A stretch of DNA of 64,000 bases, from assembly GCA_004322045.1 (NCBI GenBank), contig SCRN01000016.1:62001-126000 (forward strand), given 5' to 3'. A program made the translations under genes and the position numbers. Numbering within the stretch: position 1 is the first letter of the stretch; every line of letters starts with the position of its first letter. The notes below the pieces were generated by a model. That model saw only the letters and a program-made list of their open reading frames with translations. It did not search any database and was not told where the DNA came from. This DNA comes from Paraburkholderia sp. (GTDB lineage: Bacteria; Pseudomonadota; Gammaproteobacteria; Burkholderiales; Burkholderiaceae). Below, piece by piece: positions 51,001 to 61,584 of this stretch.

Positions 51001-52218
51001 TCAAGCTGCCGCGCCGGTAAAGGGCATTATTGTCGCTCCGATCTTGAGCCCGTCGAGGTAATCCGACCAACGTTGCATCATCCTACGTCGCTCCGGCAGG
51101 TATTCGGCGTGGACATACGCCGCTGTGACCTGATTTCGCTCGGCATGCGCCATCTGGCGCTCGACAACGTCCCGGCTGTAACCGAGTTCGCGGAGCGCCG
51201 TCGCCGCCAAGCCCCGGAAGCCATGACCGGTCATCCGAGACTTGTATCCCATCCGATATAGCGCGTACAGCATCGTGTTGTTAGAGATAGGCCCCCGGCC
51301 CTGGACGCTATAGAAAACGAAGCGATGCGGACCATTGATTGCCCGAAGCTGAGCAAGGACTTCGAGCGCTTGCCGCGACAGCGGCACAATGTGCGGATCG
51401 CGCATCTTCATCCGCTCGGCCGGGATGCGCCATTCGGCCGCAGCTTCGTCAAACTCCGACCATTCGGCCCGGATCATCTCCTTGGTCCGCACGAACGTCA
51501 GCGCCATGAAACGAAGTGCGAGCCGTGTGACGAGGTCGCCCTGATATTCATCGATGTCGCGCATCAGTTGCGGAATCTCAGCGGCCTTCACACGGGCCAT
51601 ATGCTGCACGCCCGGGCTCTTCTTCAGCACTGTCTCGGCGTCGATATCCGCTGCCGGGTTTCGCGCGCAGCGGCCAGTCATGATGCCGTATTGAAACACC
51701 GCGCGAGAGCGCTGTAGCACACGCTTAGCCGTTTCCCGAACGCCACGGGCCTCGACCGTTTTCACGATTTCGAGGATCTCGGGTGCTTCAATGCTCGCGA
51801 TTGGGCGCGTACCGATTCGCGGAAAGGCGTCGATTTCTAAGCAGTTGATGACTTTGCCCGCGTAGGTTTCCGACCAGCCTGCCCGCTGTGCCTCAAACCA
51901 CTCGCGGGCGACTGCCTCGAATGAGTTGGCCGCCGCGATCTTGGCTGCGCGCTTGTCGGCTTTCTTCGCCTCGCTCGGGTCGACACCGGAAGCAAGCTTC
52001 TCGCGCGCAGCATCGCGGCGTTTGCGAGCGTCGGAAAGCGACACGTCTGGATAGACGCCCAGTGCGAGGCTTTTTTCCTTGCCCTCGCTTCGGTACTTGA
52101 AGACCCAGCGCTTCCCGCCCGCCGGCGTGATCAGCAGAAGCAGACCTCCGCCGTCATAGAGCTTTTGCTGCTTTTCAGCAGGCTTTGCGGTGCGGACTTT
52201 CAGGTCGGTGAGAGCCAT
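51001..52218 (-). CDS. P4-type tyrosine integrase
   Basis: A 405-residue recombinase. The N-terminal DUF4102 arm-binding domain reads MALTDLKVRTAKPAEKQQKL and YDGGGLLLLITPAGGKRWVF, followed by the SAM-like core-binding domain and the catalytic domain. The catalytic set is visible as ALRFMALTFVRTKEMIRAEW (Arg), MTGHGFRGLAAT (H-x-x-R) and the nucleophile Tyr in AAYVHAEYLPERRRM. It starts 176 bases from the 3' end of the tRNA-Arg gene and reads into the element, the standard layout for tRNA-targeting islands. It appears intact. Confidence 0.94.
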   Translation of the reverse strand: MALTDLKVRTAKPAEKQQKLYDGGGLLLLITPAGGKRWVFKYRSEGKEKSLALGVYPDVSLSDARKRRDAAREKLASGVDPSEAKKADKRAAKIAAANSFEAVAREWFEAQRAGWSETYAGKVINCLEIDAFPRIGTRPIASIEAPEILEIVKTVEARGVRETAKRVLQRSRAVFQYGIMTGRCARNPAADIDAETVLKKSPGVQHMARVKAAEIPQLMRDIDEYQGDLVTRLALRFMALTFVRTKEMIRAEWSEFDEAAAEWRIPAERMKMRDPHIVPLSRQALEVLAQLRAINGPHRFVFYSVQGRGPISNNTMLYALYRMGYKSRMTGHGFRGLAATALRELGYSRDVVERQMAHAERNQVTAAYVHAEYLPERRRMMQRWSDYLDGLKIGATIMPFTGAAA

Positions 52219-52324
52219 GTATGCGTGCGCTGGGGGTTGTCGTTGACGAAAAATGGTCGCAACCCCCAGAACGCCCCCCGTCTAGGGGTTGTTTTCGCTG
52301 GTGGTCGGTTGTGGAAGTGTGCAA

Positions 52325-52358
52325 CAAAAAACCCCGCGAAGCCAAGCTCAGCGGGGTT
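52325..52358 (-). terminator. Terminator downstream of tRNA-Arg
   Basis: AACCCCGC (52330-52337) pairs with GCGGGGTT (52351-52358). On the minus strand the stem is followed by a run of T, so it ends the tRNA transcript. It lies inside the element, which therefore supplies a replacement terminator. Confidence 0.75.
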
Positions 52359-52393
52359 GTTGTGTGAAACGTTGTGAAACCTTGCAGCTTTTA

Positions 52394-52468
52394 TGGTCCC
52401 CCCGACAGGAATCGAACCTGTATCTAGCGCTTAGGAGGCACTTGTTCTATCCATTGAACTACGGGGAG
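52394..52468 (-). tRNA. tRNA-Arg (anticodon CCU)
   Basis: 75 nt including an encoded CCA. Acceptor CTCCCCG pairs with CGGGGGG, the T arm is ACAGG/CCTGT around TTCGATT, the anticodon stem is AGTGC/GCGCT, and the anticodon loop CTCCTAA carries CCT. The 3' end faces the integrase and the 15 terminal bases serve as the candidate attR. Confidence 0.96.
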
Positions 52469-52524
52469 GATGTGCTCATCGGGCGGCGAGCCCGAATACG
52501 ACGGCGCGCGCAAAGTATAGCAAA

Positions 52525-52551
52525 CACCGCCCGGTTACCGGCGCGGCGGTG
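52525..52551 (-). terminator. Hairpin after rubredoxin gene
   Basis: CACCGCC (52525-52531) pairs with GGCGGTG (52545-52551), with a small inner hairpin; on the minus strand TTTG follows. Weak but suitably placed terminator. Confidence 0.45.
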
Positions 52552-52585
52552 CGCTTAATTGCCCCTTCGCCGTTTCAACGGCCGA

Positions 52586-52768
52586 TCAAAACTCGACCAC
52601 CGCGAATTCCGCCTTACCCACGTCGCACAAGGGGCAGCGCCAATCGGCGGGAATATCCGCGAAACGGGTCCCCGGCGCGATGCCTTCATCGGGCAGCCCT
52701 TCTTCTTCGTTGTAAACCCAGCCGCAAATCACGCAAACCCAGCTCTTGTACTCGATCACTTCGCTCAC
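52586..52768 (-). CDS. Rubredoxin
   Basis: A 60-residue iron protein. The four Cys ligands are in WVCVICGWVYNEEEG and WRCPLCDVGK (CxxCG and CPLC), holding one Fe. Rubredoxins are small cytoplasmic electron carriers, for example to alkane hydroxylases or in oxidative-stress pathways; the partner is not nearby. It is divergent from the ABC-F gene. Confidence 0.95.
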   Translation of the reverse strand: MSEVIEYKSWVCVICGWVYNEEEGLPDEGIAPGTRFADIPADWRCPLCDVGKAEFAVVEF

Positions 52769-53013
52769 TGCGTCCTACCTCAGTCCCTAGTCAGTTCCGA
52801 AAAAGTGGCGGCTACGACGCCACACGGGCGGCTGTTCTTCGCTTCGCCAAGCCCCGCCAAGCCCCGGCAAACCGGAGCGCGCCCGCAGCCGGCGGACCCG
52901 CTCGCCCGGGAAAAAGCCCGAAGCCCGAGATTGTACCGAAAGGACGGCGCGAGCCGGCGCCTGGCCCCCGGCCGGTACAATGATCGTTTCGCATTTTGCA
53001 GGCGCGCCCTTTC

Positions 53014-54951
<1,938 letters not shown>

Positions 54952-55130
54952 CGCGGGGCGCTCGCTCGTCGGCGGGTGGGCCGGGGGCGCGGCCCGATCG
55001 TTCAGCCGGGTCGGAGGCAACTGGTTGCGCCGCGCGCCGATCGACCCCACTGCAGCGCGGCTCGGCCGGCCGCCGCCAAATGGACGACGCCCACCGGACG
55101 ACGCCGCGACGGCTAGGCCACTTTGCCGAA

Positions 55131-55158
55131 TTGCCGCCGCAAACGAAACCAGTAAAAT
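55131..55158 (+). promoter_or_regulatory. Candidate parE promoter
   Basis: -35 TTGCCG (55131-55136), 16-bp spacer, -10 TAAAAT (55153-55158). The leader would be about 155 nt and would include the DnaA-box-like sites. Confidence 0.5.
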
Positions 55159-55268
55159 ACGCCGCGACTAGGACGGACGATCATCGGCGCACCGCCCACC
55201 GCGCTCGCTTTGCGGGCACGCTGGCCGCGCTCGTTGTTTCGATTCGCTTTTTTTGACCTTTCAACGCT

Positions 55269-55303
55269 TTGTCCACGCGGATATCCACACGCGCTGTGGA
55301 CAA
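55269..55303. promoter_or_regulatory. Three DnaA-box-like sites before parE
   Basis: TTGTCCACG (55269-55277), ATATCCACA (55281-55289) and, in opposite orientation, TGTGGACAA (55295-55303). The second and third match the DnaA consensus TTATCCACA at 8 of 9 positions and the first at 7. They end 16 bases before the parE start codon. Confidence 0.5.
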
Positions 55304-55319
55304 CGACCTACACGAGACC

Positions 55320-57305
55320 ATGTCCACGAAAAAGCCAAGCGCCGCATATAGCGAGGCGTCGATCAAGGTGCTCAAAGGGCTCGAGCCGGTCAAGCAGCGG
55401 CCGGGCATGTACACCCGCACCGAAAACCCGCTGCACATCATTCAGGAAGCCATCGACAACGCGTCGGACGAGGCGCTCGGCGGATACGGCCGGCAGATCA
55501 CCGTCACGCTCCACGCCGACCAATCGGTGTCGGTCGAGGACGATGGCCGCGGCATCCCCTTCGGCATGCATCCCGACGAGGGCGTGCCGGTCGTCGAAAT
55601 CGTGTTTACGCGTTTGCACGCGGGCGGCAAGTTCGATAAGGCGGCCGGCGGCGCGTATACGTTCTCCGGGGGCCTGCACGGTGTGGGCGTGTCGGTCACC
55701 AACGCATTGTCGTCCCGCCTCGATGTCACCGTTTGGCGCGAGGGCAAGATGGCGGAAATCGGCTTTGCGCACGGCGACGTCGCACGGCCTCTCTCCGTGC
55801 GCCCTGCCGAACGTGGACAGAAGCGCACGGGTACGCGCGTGACGGCGCTGCCCGATCCCAAATATTTCGATTCGGCGAATCTGCCGCTCGGCGAGCTGCA
55901 AAGGCTCTTGCGCTCGAAGGCCGTGTTGTTGCCCGGCGTCGAAGTCGTGCTCGTCAATGAGAAGACGGGCGAGCGCCAAAGCTGGAAGTATGACGACGGT
56001 CTGCGCGGTTATCTGCTCGAAGGCATGGCCGGGAGCGAACTGGTGATCCCGCTGTTCGAAGGCGAGCGTTACGCCGATAGCGCGCGCACGAGCGAGGATG
56101 CCTTCGCCGAGGGCGAGGGCGCGGCATGGGTGGTCGCCTGGAGCGAGGAGGGGCCGCTGCAGCGCGAATCGTACGTGAACCTCATCCCCACGCCGGCAGG
56201 CGGCACGCACGAATCGGGCTTGCGCGACGGGCTGTTTCAGGCGGTGAAGAGTTTCGTCGAGCTGCACAACTTGCAGCCCAAAGGCGTGAAGCTGTTGGCA
56301 GAAGACGTCTTCGCGCGCGTGTCGTTCGTGCTGTCGGCGAAGGTGCTCGATCCGCAGTTTCAAGGGCAGATCAAGGAGCGCCTGAACAGCCGCGATGCCG
56401 TCAAGCTCGTCTCCTCGTTTGCGCGCCCTGCGCTCGAGTTGTGGCTCAATCAGCATGTCGAGCACGGCAAGAAGCTCGCGGAGCTCGTCATCAAGCAGGC
56501 GCAGGCGCGCACGCGAGCCGGGCAGAAGATCGAGAAGCGCAAGAGCTCGGGCGTTGCCGTGCTGCCCGGCAAGCTCACCGATTGCGAATCGACCGACATC
56601 TCGCGCAATGAGCTGTTCCTCGTCGAGGGCGATTCGGCGGGTGGCTCGGCGAAGATGGGCCGCGACAAGGAATTTCAAGCCATCCTGCCGCTGCGCGGCA
56701 AGGTGCTGAACACTTGGGAGACCGAGCGCGATCGGCTCTTTGCGAACAACGAGGTGCACGACATCTCGGTAGCGATCGGCGTCGACCCACATAACCCCGA
56801 CGATACCGTCGATCTGTCGAATTTGCGGTACGGCAAGATTTGCATCTTGTCCGATGCCGACGTCGACGGCGCGCATATCCAGGTGTTGCTGTTGACGTTG
56901 TTCTTCAAACATTTCCCGCAGTTGATCGAAGGCGGGCATGTCTATGTCGCGCGGCCGCCGCTGTTTCGCGTCGACGCGCCCGCCCGCGGCAAGAAGCCCG
57001 CGCAGAAGCTTTACGCGCTCGACGAGGGCGAGCTCGAAGCGACGCTCGACAAGCTGCGCAAAGACGGCGTGCGCGAAACCCAATGGGCGATCAGCCGTTT
57101 CAAGGGCCTGGGCGAGATGAGCGCCGAGCAACTGTGGGATACGACGATGAACCCCGATACGCGTCGGCTCATGCCGATCGCCCTCGGCGAGCTCGAGTAC
57201 GAAGGCACGGTGTCGCGCATGACGATGCTGATGGGCAAGGGCGAAGCGGCGGCACGGCGCAGCTGGCTCGAGGAAAAGGGCAACGAAGTCGAAGCCGACA
57301 TTTGA
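55320..57305 (+). CDS. parE: DNA topoisomerase IV subunit B
   Basis: A 661-residue ATPase subunit of topoisomerase IV, which decatenates daughter chromosomes. The GHKL ATPase has EAIDNASDEAL, DDGRGIPFG and GGLHGVGVSVTNALS; the TOPRIM domain has VEGDSAGGSAKMGRDKEFQA and DADVDGAHIQVLLLT. It is shorter than GyrB and lacks the GyrB insert, and parC follows after 92 bases, so ParE rather than GyrB. The ATG at 55320 is chosen over one 17 codons upstream, which lies within the DnaA-like boxes. Confidence 0.95.
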   Translation: MSTKKPSAAYSEASIKVLKGLEPVKQRPGMYTRTENPLHIIQEAIDNASDEALGGYGRQITVTLHADQSVSVEDDGRGIPFGMHPDEGVPVVEIVFTRLHAGGKFDKAAGGAYTFSGGLHGVGVSVTNALSSRLDVTVWREGKMAEIGFAHGDVARPLSVRPAERGQKRTGTRVTALPDPKYFDSANLPLGELQRLLRSKAVLLPGVEVVLVNEKTGERQSWKYDDGLRGYLLEGMAGSELVIPLFEGERYADSARTSEDAFAEGEGAAWVVAWSEEGPLQRESYVNLIPTPAGGTHESGLRDGLFQAVKSFVELHNLQPKGVKLLAEDVFARVSFVLSAKVLDPQFQGQIKERLNSRDAVKLVSSFARPALELWLNQHVEHGKKLAELVIKQAQARTRAGQKIEKRKSSGVAVLPGKLTDCESTDISRNELFLVEGDSAGGSAKMGRDKEFQAILPLRGKVLNTWETERDRLFANNEVHDISVAIGVDPHNPDDTVDLSNLRYGKICILSDADVDGAHIQVLLLTLFFKHFPQLIEGGHVYVARPPLFRVDAPARGKKPAQKLYALDEGELEATLDKLRKDGVRETQWAISRFKGLGEMSAEQLWDTTMNPDTRRLMPIALGELEYEGTVSRMTMLMGKGEAAARRSWLEEKGNEVEADI

Positions 57306-57397
57306 ACGCGCGCGCAGGCTCGGCCGCGCGCGCTAGCAGCGCGGCCGCCTTGAAGCAGACGCGGCAACTTTGGTTCTGAACACGGACATTACACTCG

Positions 57398-59713
57398 ATG
57401 GATCAACAAGACGATCTGTTCGCCCCGGCCGCCGCACCCGACGGCGAGTCGCTGACACTCGGCCATTACGCCGAGCGAGCCTATCTCGACTATGCAGTGA
57501 GCGTCGTCAAGGGCCGCGCGCTGCCGGACGTCAGCGACGGGCAAAAGCCGGTGCAGCGCCGGATCCTGTTCGCGATGAGCGAAATGGGCCTTGGCGCCGA
57601 CGCCAAGCCGGTGAAGTCGGCGCGGGTCGTGGGCGATGTGCTCGGCAAGTACCACCCGCATGGCGATCAGTCGGCCTATGATGCGCTCGTGCGCTTGGCC
57701 CAAGATTTTTCGATGCGTTACCCGCTCATCGACGGCCAAGGCAACTTCGGCTCGCGCGACGGCGACGGCGCCGCGGCCATGCGATACACCGAAGCGCGCC
57801 TCACGCCGATCGCCAAGCTCTTGCTCGACGAGATCGACGAAGGCACGGTCGATTTCTCGCCGAACTACGACGGCTCATTTCAAGAACCGAAGCTGTTGCC
57901 GGCCCGTTTGCCGTTCCTGCTGCTCAACGGCGCGTCGGGTATCGCCGTCGGGCTGGCGACCGAAATCCCCTCGCACAACCTGCGCGAAGTCGCGGCCGCC
58001 GCCGTGGCGATGATTCGCCACCCGAAGATGACGCACGCCGAATTGACGGCGATGCTGCCCGGCCCCGATTTCCCGGGCGGCGGGCAAATCATTTCGAGTG
58101 CGGCCGAGATCGCCTCCGCTTACGAGACCGGGCGCGGCAGCCTGAAGGTGCGGGCGCGCTGGAAGATCGAAGAACTCGCGCGCGGGCAGTGGCAACTCGT
58201 TGCATACGAATTGCCGCCCAATACGTCCGGCCAAAAAGTGCTCGAGGAAATCGAGGAACTCACGAACCCGAAGATCAAGCTGGGCAAAAAGTCGCTCACC
58301 CCCGAGCAGCTGCAGACGAAGCAGACGATGCTGGCGTTGCTGGACGCCGTGCGCGACGAGTCGGGCAAAGATGCGCCGGTGCGGCTCGTGTTCGAGCCGA
58401 AATCGAGCCGCATCGATCAGGCCGAGTTCGCCAATTCGCTGCTGGCCCATACGAGTCTCGAATCGAACGCGGCGCTCAACCTCGTCATGATCGGTGCGGA
58501 CGGGCGCCCGCGCCAGAAGGGCCTCGTCGAGATTCTGCAGGAGTGGATCGGCTTTCGCTTTGCGACCGTCACGCGCCGCACGCGCCATCGGCTCACGAAG
58601 GTCGACGATCGCATCCATATCCTCGAAGGCCGGATGATCGTCTTCCTCAATATCGACGAAGTCATCCGGATCATCCGCGAATCGGATGAGCCCAAAGCGG
58701 CGCTGATGAGCGCATTCGGTTTGAGCGAGCGGCAGGCCGACGACATCCTGGAAATCCGGTTGCGGCAACTCGCCCGGCTCGAAAAGATCAAGATCGAGAA
58801 GGAGCTCGAAGGGCTGCGCGACGAAAAGTCCAAGCTCGAAGAGCTCCTTGCAAACGAGTCGTCGATGAAACGGCAGGTCATCAAAGAGATCGAAGCCGAC
58901 GCGAAGCAATATGGCGACGAGCGCCGCACGCTCATCCAACAGGAAAAGCGTGCGACGTTCGAGGCGCGCATCGTCGACGAGCCGGTCACGGTCGTCGTGT
59001 CCAAGCGCGGCTGGGTTCGTGCACTCAAGGGACACGGGCTCGACGTCGCGGGCTTCACGTTCAAAGATGGGGATAGCCTCTACGCGGCGTTCCAATGCCG
59101 TACGCCGGACGTGCTGATCGCTTGGGGCAGCAAAGGCCGCGTGTATTCGGTGCCGGTGGCGACGCTGCCCGGTGGCCGCGGCGACGGCGTGCCCGTTACG
59201 TCGCTCATCGAGCTCGAGTCCGGAACGCATCTCATGCACTACTACGCGGCGCACGCCGAGCAGCCTCTACTGCTTGCGTCGAGCAACGGCTACGGATTCA
59301 TCGCGCGCGTGGGCGATATGGTGAGCCGCGTCAAAGCTGGTAAGTCGTTCATGACCATCGATGAGGGCGCGCAGCCGCTCGCGCCGATGCCGGTGCTGCC
59401 GCAGGCTACCCAGGTGGCCTGCTTGTCGGGTGCGGGCCGGCTTGCGGTGTTCGGGCTCGACGAAATGAAAACCCTCACCGCCGGCGGCCGCGGCATCATC
59501 CTGATGGGCCTGGACGAGGGCGAGACGCTCGTGCAAGCGCTGGCGATCGGCCCGGCCGGCGTCGTGCTGCTCGGCGCAGGCCGCGGCGGCAAGCCGCAAG
59601 AAGAAACGCTGAGCGCAGCCCGGCTTGCGCCGCATGTCGGCAAGCGCGCTCGTCGCGGGCGAGCGCCCGATACTCGCTTGAAGATCAGCGCTTTGCGGCC
59701 GGCGCTCGGTTGA
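57398..59713 (+). CDS. parC: DNA topoisomerase IV subunit A
   Basis: A 771-residue DNA cleavage subunit. The winged-helix region has [20 protein letters not shown] and the catalytic Tyr in [12 protein letters not shown]. The coiled-coil tower follows, and a reduced C-terminal beta-pinwheel (from about 540) lacks the full GyrA box, as in ParC. At the quinolone-determining position equivalent to E. coli Ser80 the residue is Gln (HGDQSAYD), probably natural in this lineage. It forms an operon with parE. Confidence 0.95.
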   Translation: MDQQDDLFAPAAAPDGESLTLGHYAERAYLDYAVSVVKGRALPDVSDGQKPVQRRILFAMSEMGLGADAKPVKSARVVGDVLGKYHPHGDQSAYDALVRLAQDFSMRYPLIDGQGNFGSRDGDGAAAMRYTEARLTPIAKLLLDEIDEGTVDFSPNYDGSFQEPKLLPARLPFLLLNGASGIAVGLATEIPSHNLREVAAAAVAMIRHPKMTHAELTAMLPGPDFPGGGQIISSAAEIASAYETGRGSLKVRARWKIEELARGQWQLVAYELPPNTSGQKVLEEIEELTNPKIKLGKKSLTPEQLQTKQTMLALLDAVRDESGKDAPVRLVFEPKSSRIDQAEFANSLLAHTSLESNAALNLVMIGADGRPRQKGLVEILQEWIGFRFATVTRRTRHRLTKVDDRIHILEGRMIVFLNIDEVIRIIRESDEPKAALMSAFGLSERQADDILEIRLRQLARLEKIKIEKELEGLRDEKSKLEELLANESSMKRQVIKEIEADAKQYGDERRTLIQQEKRATFEARIVDEPVTVVVSKRGWVRALKGHGLDVAGFTFKDGDSLYAAFQCRTPDVLIAWGSKGRVYSVPVATLPGGRGDGVPVTSLIELESGTHLMHYYAAHAEQPLLLASSNGYGFIARVGDMVSRVKAGKSFMTIDEGAQPLAPMPVLPQATQVACLSGAGRLAVFGLDEMKTLTAGGRGIILMGLDEGETLVQALAIGPAGVVLLGAGRGGKPQEETLSAARLAPHVGKRARRGRAPDTRLKISALRPALG

Positions 59714-59871
59714 GGAGCCTCGGATCGGATCGGCATTCGGGCATGTCCCGCCCGAGCCGGTTCGCGTCCTTGAAGCCTCGGCTTGCACGTTCGTCTGCAT
59801 GAACGCGGCAATGGTTCACCCGTTGTTAGTACCAGGAAGTTCCGCTACATCCACCGCTTTTGGAGAGTCTT

Positions 59872-60339
59872 ATGTCCCCGCTGTCGATCGCGATCGACGT
59901 TGCCTTATTCGCGCACTTGGCGTCCGTCGTCGTGTGGGTAGGCGGCATGGTGTTCGCGCATTTTTGTCTGCGGCCGGCACTTGCCGACGTTTCGCCGCAA
60001 CTGCGGCTGCCGCTCATCGAGGCCGTATTTTCACGGTTCTTCAACTGGATCACCGCGGCCGTGATCGCGATCTTGATCTCGGGCGGCTTTTTGATGTCGC
60101 GCTTCGGCGGTGCGCAGGCCCCGTGGCAAATTGCGCTCATGGCCGCCATCGGCGTCGTGATGATGGCGATCTTCGGCCATGCGCGCTATGCCGTATTTCC
60201 GCAAATTCGCCGTGCCGTGCAGGCTCAGCGGTGGCCCGATGGCGCGCGCGCAGTCGATACGATGCGCCGGCTCGTGCTGGTCAATCTGGTGCTGGGCTTC
60301 GTGACGATTGCGGTGGCGGTGCTCGCGCGCGGGTTCTGA
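59872..60339 (+). CDS. CopD-family membrane protein
   Basis: A 155-residue inner-membrane protein starting MSPLSIAIDVALFAHLASVV, with GGAGAG upstream. Four hydrophobic helices are visible, with a conserved His in the first and in FGHARYAVFPQI. CopD-type domains are linked to copper handling, but short members of this kind are uncharacterised. It stands alone between parC and the chromate-transporter genes. Confidence 0.75.
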   Translation: MSPLSIAIDVALFAHLASVVVWVGGMVFAHFCLRPALADVSPQLRLPLIEAVFSRFFNWITAAVIAILISGGFLMSRFGGAQAPWQIALMAAIGVVMMAIFGHARYAVFPQIRRAVQAQRWPDGARAVDTMRRLVLVNLVLGFVTIAVAVLARGF

Positions 60340-60453
60340 CCTCCGGGCGATGCTGCAGGCGGTCGCTGCGCACGCAACGATTACCGTCGGTTGCATGAAA
60401 GCGCTTTGCAGGATGGATTGCGCGATACTGCACGCTTTACGAGCACGCAGACG

Positions 60454-61035
60454 ATGGTCCCCCACGATTCACAGGCCGTTGCGCCGGGCGACGCTGGCCG
60501 GTCGCAGCGCCTCGCTCCGGCCGAGCTCTTCCGGGCATTCGCCGAAATGAGCACCTACGGCTTCGGCGGCGTCATGCCCTGGGCGCGCCGCATGCTCGTC
60601 GATCGCCGGCGTTGGGTCGATGATCGCGAGTTCGCCGAGCTGCTCTCGATCGGGCAAATGCTCCCCGGCCCCAACATCTGCAACATCGCCGTCATCGTCG
60701 GCTACCGCTATTGCGGCTGGCGCGGGTCGGTAGCCGCGGCGACGGGCCTCATGCTGCCGCCGTTCTTCATCGTGCTGGCGCTGGGCGCCCTTTACCATCG
60801 CTTCGGTGCGCTCCCCAGCGTGCAAGGCGCCTTGCGCGGCATGATGGCCGTCGCTGCCGGGCTCGTCCTAATGACGGGTATCAAGCTCGCGCAAAGTCAA
60901 CCTCGCACCAAGCGCGGCCTCGTCTTCGGCCTGCTGTCGTTGACGGCTGTCGGCGTCCTGCACCTGCCGCTCGGCTGGGTGATGCTCGTGCTGATTCCCA
61001 CGGCGCTCATCGTCGAGTGGAGGGCGCGGCCATGA
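60454..61035 (+). CDS. Chromate transporter, first half (CHR domain)
   Basis: About 193 residues from the ATG at 60454; a start at 60391 is possible. One CHR domain is visible: STYGFGGVMPWARRMLVDRR, FAELLSIGQMLPGPNICNIA and about six helices in all. Single-domain CHR proteins work as pairs to export chromate or similar oxyanions. Its stop overlaps the start of the second half (ATGA). Confidence 0.85.
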   Translation: MVPHDSQAVAPGDAGRSQRLAPAELFRAFAEMSTYGFGGVMPWARRMLVDRRRWVDDREFAELLSIGQMLPGPNICNIAVIVGYRYCGWRGSVAAATGLMLPPFFIVLALGALYHRFGALPSVQGALRGMMAVAAGLVLMTGIKLAQSQPRTKRGLVFGLLSLTAVGVLHLPLGWVMLVLIPTALIVEWRARP

Positions 61036-61550
61036 TCTTGCTGGAACTCGCTTGGCGCTTCGCGCTGGTTTCGGCGATGGCGTTCGGCGGCGCAACGGCC
61101 GTCATTCCGGAAATGCATCGCTTCCTCGTCGAGCAACATCACTGGATCGACGATACGACGTTCACGGCGTTGTTCGCCATCTCGCAGGTGTCGCCCGGGC
61201 CGAACGTGCTGTTCGTCGCGCTGTTCGGCTGGCAGGTCGCGGGCATCGCGGGCGCGGTCGTATCGACTTTGGCGATGTGTGGTCCATCGTCGGTGCTGGC
61301 GCTCGCGTTCGAGCATTACACGGGCGCGCACCGCGACGGGCGCTGGATGACGATCATCCGCCGGGCGCTCGCGCCCGTGACGATCGGGTTACTGATGGCG
61401 ACGGGCGCTACGCTCGCGCAGGGCGCGGATCATTCGATCGCTACCGTGGCGTTGACCATCGCGACCGTTGCCGTGGCGTTGCTAACCCGTTTCAATCCGC
61501 TTTGGTTGATCGCGGCTGGCGCGCTCTTCGGCGTGCTCGGTTACGCATAG
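61032..61550 (+). CDS. Chromate transporter, second half (CHR domain)
   Basis: A 172-residue membrane protein with one CHR domain: AMAFGGATAVIPEMHRFLVE and FAISQVSPGPNVLFVALFGW. It overlaps the preceding CHR gene by four bases, so the two are co-translated and form the short-chain (two-gene) ChrA type with opposite membrane topology. A full-length ChrA-like gene converges on it from the right. Confidence 0.86.
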   Translation: MILLELAWRFALVSAMAFGGATAVIPEMHRFLVEQHHWIDDTTFTALFAISQVSPGPNVLFVALFGWQVAGIAGAVVSTLAMCGPSSVLALAFEHYTGAHRDGRWMTIIRRALAPVTIGLLMATGATLAQGADHSIATVALTIATVAVALLTRFNPLWLIAAGALFGVLGYA

Positions 61551-61584
61551 TCGAGCGTCGCGGCTTGTCGCCGGGCGAGGGGGC

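Larger units (their letters stand above)
33766..52408. mobile_element. Integrated phage-satellite-like element at tRNA-Arg(CCU)
   Basis: About 18.6 kb between a degenerate repeat of the tRNA 3' end (33766-33779) and the tRNA-Arg 3' end (52394-52408). A P4-type integrase is at the right end; AlpA-like, KilA-N, KilAC and HTH regulators, a P4-immunity-like RNA region, an iteron-bearing replication gene, a terminase-small-subunit-like gene, a lysozyme-bearing structural protein and a SEFIR protein are inside. No large terminase, portal, capsid or tail operon is present. A 3.4-kb IS21-like element is inserted within. Gene overlap and the mix of functions point to a phage satellite. The exact left end is the weakest part of this call. 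Confidence 0.75.
54952..55319. other. Intergenic region upstream of parE
   Basis: About 370 bases without a gene. The first 170 are GC-rich and featureless. A promoter (55131-55158) and a cluster of DnaA-box-like sites (55269-55303) occupy the part near parE. Confidence 0.5.

Noticed and set aside
57656-57690. Gln at the ParC quinolone position as a resistance mutation
   Set aside because: The surrounding HGDQSAYD reads as the normal sequence of this lineage; no comparison is available to call it a mutation.
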